Assembly: GCA_019914995.1 (NCBI GenBank)
Contig: CM034140.1
Location: 6,742,026-6,806,025 of the forward strand
Direction of reading: 5' to 3'
Source: Acanthochlamys bracteata
Taxonomy: Eukaryota > Streptophyta > Magnoliopsida > Pandanales > Velloziaceae
DNA length: 64,000 bases
Shown piece after piece: positions 59,220 through 64,000 of the stretch. Each line of letters starts with the position of its first letter. Position 1 is the stretch's first letter. Below the pieces are notes generated by a model that was not told the DNA's origin, did no database searches, and saw only the letters and a program-made list of their open reading frames with translations. The translations under genes and the position numbers were made by a program.

Positions 59220-62200
59220 TAAATTTTATTTCCAACTCATTTCTACAAATAATTAAAATATAAAAATTGAACTTAAATTTCAATCTATTTTTCAAAAAAT
59301 TTTATTTTTCACTTTTCAATTTCGTAAAACTCAGTTATATCTATTTGAAACACGTTTTAAACTAAACATTAGAAAGTGAGTCAATATAAATGAGTTTAGT
59401 AAAAAGTAGAGTAAAAATAATGGCTTGTTTCAAATACATTGAATTTTATTTTTTTCTTTAAATTTTGAGTTCGGCTATTTTATATATTTTAATTTCATAC
59501 CGAATTCAACTTCTATTAAATTTAATTTCAAACTTCAATTAATTTGTTTTAATTGTCATTCTGAAATCTACTTTTACCGAAGTCACTTCTTATCGAATTC
59601 TACTTCTATCAAATTTATAACTGTCACTCTAAATTCTATTTTTACCTAACTCATTTTCATCAAATTCAATTTCTATAAAATTCTGTTTCGTGAAACTTAG
59701 TAACATGCATTTTAGAAATATAAAATTAAACATTGAAATGTATGTTTTGCAAAAGCACAGCCGAAAGCACTATCATTATTATCAGTAACAAACTTGTCAT
59801 TGGTTTTCCATCTCAACACCATTATTATTATTATTTATTTTGTTTAAAGACATTTCTTCTAATAAAAAATTCTTTATAAACTTTAAGAAATACAAATAAA
59901 TTAGACGCCATAAAAAGTTATATATATATATATATATATATACATAATTTTAATTATTTACTAAATAAAAATAATATTGATTTTAATAAATAATTTTTTA
60001 AAAATACTTTGTTTTAAACAATTTCAAACCACCACAAGATATATAATATTCAGCTCAATATTGACATGTTGATAAAGAAAAATATTTCAGCTTTATGTTT
60101 TTCATTAATTCTGTTTATTTTGTTACTTTATACAAAAAAGTGGAATTTAACAGTTCAAACCTTATATCTGAATTTCAAATCCAGCTTATGTGATGGATAA
60201 AAGATTTTTCGAAATCTTCAAGATCAAATCTTAGAAGATATTTAGAATTACTTATAAATAAATTTATAAATAAAAATTTACTATACAAAAAAGAACCTAT
60301 TTTTCTTAATACAAAAGTTTAAAGTTAAGTAATACAAAAAAATTTATAATTTCTAAAATTTAAACAAATATACGAAATGCAGAGATAAATCGGTGCCTTA
60401 TATTAGGTATGTTTATTTTGGTATAAACTCAATTTTCTATAAATAAATATGAAAAAAATAAAATAAAAAATATTTAATAAATTATAAATTTGTATATTTA
60501 TTTGGTATAAAAATTAATTTTAAAATTAAGTTTTTGTAAAAATTCAAAATTTGTAAAATAAATTTGGTTGTTTGATAAACAAGCAAGCGCATTATTTCAG
60601 TAACTGTATAGTTGTTACTGCAAAAATCAGCTGCGAATCCACTCCAATAAAACAACTGCTTCGGGAATATAGCTTTTCTTTTGTCTTTTTCCAGGATCAC
60701 GTTTTCTTAGAGGGCGGCGGTGGACACGTTTTTGTGGACCCACCAAATCAATTCAAAATGAAACGATCCAAATTTTTTTGGTTTTTCTCCGTCAAAATCT
60801 AGACATGTTTATTAATTGATTTGGAAAAACCAATACCAAAATAAAATTTTTTATCAAAATATAAAAAATCTATATTTAAAATTTTTTAATTATAATATAA
60901 AATAGTAAATATAGAATTAATATAAATTACTATAAACGTAAGAAAGTAATTGAGAAAAAATTCTGACACAATCTCTATTTTGTGTTGTCTGCTACCAAAA
61001 AAATACGTAGATTTTTTCAAATGCTTATTTTATTTTTTAAATATATTTTTAATATAATTTTTTATAAATATATAAAAAAAAATTTAAAATTTTTTAAATA
61101 TAAAAAATTTTATATAGTAAGATTTTTTTTATTTTTTTGAAATAAGAAATAGATCTTATTTTTTAAAAAAATAAAATATATTTTATTTTATAAAAATTCT
61201 ATTTTATAAGCCCTCTCAAATTATATTTTAAACTTTTTTAAAAAAATTAGACTTTAAAAATATTATTTTATTTTTAGACTCATCTTTAATAACAAATAAA
61301 TATAAAAGCTGAATGCTTTTTCAAATTCACTTTGATTTATTTTTGAAAATCAGTTTCATAAAAACTTTGTTTTAGAAGAAAAAAAACACCCGAAGCTATT
61401 CTCCACCACCATTTAACTCTTTTTCAGTCAATTTCATAATTTAGTTAAAACAAAAGAAAAATTAGTGGTTCATACGGTTTGATTTTGGTAGAAAAAGGTC
61501 AGTGGAAATAAAATTTTAAGTGATTATGAAATAAAATTTTAAAAATATTAAAGTATTTTTATTTTATTTAAAAATAAATTTTAGTTTTTATTTAAAAAAT
61601 AATGATAATAAATTACAACATAAAATATTTTTTATTTAAATAAATTCTGTATAATACTATAATAATTTATTAAAAATATAAAATAAAATTGAAGAATGAA
61701 AATAAATTGACAACCAATGCCAAAATACATCCATAGACATTTTCATGTTATAAAAAAAGTACAATGTACAATTGAAACTTAAATATAGTATTATTTAAAT
61801 ATAAGAATTAGTTATGTTTAATAATATATGTTATTATTTAAATATACTTTACAAAATTGTAGAAAATTTTTATACTTTATATAATTTTATATAACTTAGT
61901 TTTTAAATTAAAAAATTATACTTATCTTTCAAAAAAATCTTAAAATATTACTTTTGTTAAACAATTATTTAGTTTAAGCAATTTCAAATTACAGGAACCC
62001 TAGCGTTGGACTCGTTCAAATTGGTTGAATTTCAATTGCTTGTTTTCAGCAAACCATACCGATGAATTTATATAAGTCAGTCAATGTATTGAGTTTGTTT
62101 ATTGGTTGAGAAATAGCTATGCAATTTCGTTACCCCTCATTCAAATTTATGTTTCTTGCTATGCTTGTAAACGTTGAATTTCACATTATAATTAATTCAA

Positions 62201-63304
62201 ACACATCTCGAACGAAACCATTTAATTCTCAATTTTTACTTTTATGTGTCGACAGTTTTGATAAAAATTAATTAATATTTCTGAAATTATATATATATTT
62301 TATATTTATAATTTTTTATATTTAATAGATAGAAATTAAATTTAGATATTTTATCGACCAATTTTAATATGTGCTTCTGAAATAGTATGTACTTATATCA
62401 TATATGGGACGTTGGAATGCCAAAAGCATTACACTTGGCCCGTGTGGCATTCCGTTTTAAAAAAATAATTTTGAATTTCTAATTATATATTTTTAAATAT
62501 ATTTTTTATAAAATTTAAAAATTTATTTAAAATTTAGAAAATTATAAAAAAATTATTTAATAAAATCATTTAATTATTTGTTTTTATTATTTTTTAAGTA
62601 AAAAATAAAATTTATTTTAAATTGCAAAAACATTTGAATTTCAAACATCAAGGTAATTTCAATTCTAGAACTTATATGAACTACAAAGCCCACAAGTCCT
62701 TGCTCTTCTACTCTTTTGTGAGGCCCACAAACTTGTCACATCTTACATTTTTATTTAGATCATGTTCTAGTTATAATGAATTTACTTTTTTCTATTTTTA
62801 TAAATTTCAATTACCATTTTTAATTTTATTTTATTTCACACCAAAATTTACTTTATTTAAATTTAATTTCAAAGTTAAGTTTAAATATTTTAATTATGAA
62901 GTTCTAATTTTCTTTTTTATAAATTTATTTTCATAATTCATCGAACTCGCTTTTATTATAACTAAAAAAATATTTGAAAGTATTTTTTTAAATTTAAAAT
63001 TTATAAAAAATATTCTTTTTTTTATATAAAAAATGATAATTATAATTAAAAGTTACGATGTAAACTTTTTTTATATTTTAAATAAAAAATTAAAAATAAC
63101 TTAAAAAATATTATAAAATATGAATGAAAAATTAGAAAATTAGCACCGTACTCTATCAGCTCACCCTTTGACCAGGGTCGCCATCGTGAATTCCCACTTC
63201 GATTTCACCATTGACAGACTATAGACAAGGGGGATGTTTTGGGAGTGGTTATTGTTCAGTCAATTCATAGTGGTTCTCTCATACTCGGTGAAGAAGAGCC
63301 TTAA

Positions 63305-63310
63305 TATAAA
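63305..63310 (+). promoter_or_regulatory. Possible TATA box of the S-domain kinase gene
   Basis: TATAAA lies 43 bases before the start codon and is followed by a CT-rich initiator-like TTCATCTCTCTC. The leader would be very short, so a start site further upstream is possible. Confidence 0.35.
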
Positions 63311-63352
63311 TTCATCTCTCTCTACGCAAAACAAACTCATGCAACAAGGAAA

Positions 63353-64000
63353 ATGTCCATCTTCTTCTTCTTCCTTCTTGTGCTTCTTCCAACTTGTCAT
63401 TCAACTACTAGTACCATTACTCCGTCGACACCGATAACGGACGGCGAAACACTTGTATCGCCGGACGGAGAATTCGAGTTAGGCTTCTTTAGTCCGACCA
63501 ACTCTAGCTTCAGATACTTAGCAATTTGGTTCAAGAACATACCTGTTGAACCTGTTGTCTGGGTTGCAAACAGAGCTCTACCTCTCACTGACCGGTCCGG
63601 CGTTCTACTCCTCGATAGCAACGGAAGTTTAATTCTTCGTGATCGTTCTTTGAAACCCTACTGGTCATCGAATTCACCCGGTATTCCAAATAATAGTCAT
63701 CCAACTGCTCAGCTCCTTGATTCAGGAAACTTTGTTGTGACAGAATCTGAAAATCTTTCCGGCCGTGAGAGCATCATCTGGCAGAGTTTCGATTACCCGA
63801 CGGACACGATGCTCTCCGGAATGAAGCTAGGGTGGACTACGAAACCACGAATCAACCGTTACTTAACAGCATGGAACAGCCCAAACGATCCTTCCCCAGG
63901 TTCCTATACATTCGGAATCGAACAAGACTGGCCGCCGCAGCTCCTCATCCGTCACGGCGACAACATAACGTCTCGTAACGGTCCGTATAACGGAATCGAG
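63353..64000 (+). CDS. S-domain (G-type lectin) receptor-like kinase, 5' part, cut by window end
   Basis: The first 216 codons of a plasma-membrane receptor kinase of the S-locus/ARK family; the frame is open to the last base of the window. A signal peptide (MSIFFFFLLVLLPTCHS) is followed by the B-lectin domain, with ITDGETLVSPDGEFELGFFSP, VVWVANR, LLDSGNFVV and WQSFDYPTDTMLSGMKLGW, and then the start of the S-locus glycoprotein domain (RYLTAWNSPNDPSPGSYTF, NGPYNGIE). The EGF/PAN, transmembrane and kinase parts would lie beyond the window. The ATG at 63353 is chosen because the hydrophobic signal begins there. Members act in self-recognition, immunity or development; ligand unknown. Arabidopsis S-domain kinases (At4g21380, At4g21390) lie near PUB8, which agrees with the order here. 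Confidence 0.95.
   Translation, partial: MSIFFFFLLVLLPTCHSTTSTITPSTPITDGETLVSPDGEFELGFFSPTNSSFRYLAIWFKNIPVEPVVWVANRALPLTDRSGVLLLDSNGSLILRDRSLKPYWSSNSPGIPNNSHPTAQLLDSGNFVVTESENLSGRESIIWQSFDYPTDTMLSGMKLGWTTKPRINRYLTAWNSPNDPSPGSYTFGIEQDWPPQLLIRHGDNITSRNGPYNGIE

Larger units (their letters stand above)
58217..63352. other. AT-rich, MITE-rich spacer upstream of the S-domain kinase
   Basis: No gene is supported. Contents: AT-rich repeats (58590-58830, 61010-61220, 61490-61700, 62450-62640), pieces of family A (58850-58985, 59223-59365, and a diverged copy from 59421 to about 59720), a family B copy (59006-59219), and a (TA)n tract near 59921-59942. The open frame at 62622-62936 is low-complexity and probably chance. 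Confidence 0.5.

Noticed and set aside
62622-62936. 104-codon Phe/Tyr/Lys-rich frame
   Set aside because: Low-complexity translation of AT-rich repeat DNA with no signal of selection.

Overview
The window is nuclear DNA of a eudicot plant. Intron-split genes have eudicot protein families and GT-AG junctions, and wide AT-rich intergenic DNA is full of short inverted-repeat elements. I see nothing bacterial, organellar or viral. The species cannot be told from this.

Layout, left to right: the 5' half of a kinesin-14 gene (minus, runs off the left edge); a decayed PPR gene related to Arabidopsis At5g50390; an intron-split histone H2A gene (minus); a second decayed PPR relic followed directly by tRNA-Leu(CAA); a group I formin (minus, six exons, one GC-AG intron); a DFR/BAN-like NADPH reductase (minus, six exons); a CRLK1-type receptor-like kinase (minus, seven coding exons); a transposon-rich gap with a clear hAT-type MITE; an ORRM2-type mitochondrial RRM protein with a very long Tyr/Gln-rich repeat tail (minus); an XTH cell-wall enzyme (minus); a probable non-coding host transcript (plus) carrying three related box C/D-like snoRNAs; a single-exon U-box E3 ligase of the PUB8 type (minus); about 8.5 kb of AT-rich repeats; and the 5' end of an S-domain (G-type lectin) receptor kinase (plus) that runs off the right edge.

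From memory, ORRM2 and CRLK1 (At5g54580, At5g54590), H2A, a formin and a kinesin-14 (At5g54640, At5g54650, At5g54670) lie close together in Arabidopsis, and ATK1, PUB8 and S-domain kinases lie together on chromosome 4 (At4g21270 to At4g21390). The window therefore looks like an ancestral eudicot block that Arabidopsis keeps in two duplicated halves. The genes do not form one pathway.

The most unusual items are the snoRNA trio with a stem that varies in sequence but keeps its pairing, the 59-residue x 4 prion-like repeat on the ORRM2-type protein, the formin's GC donor and its apparent one-base shift in the last codons, and at least two families of TAA-flanked MITEs.
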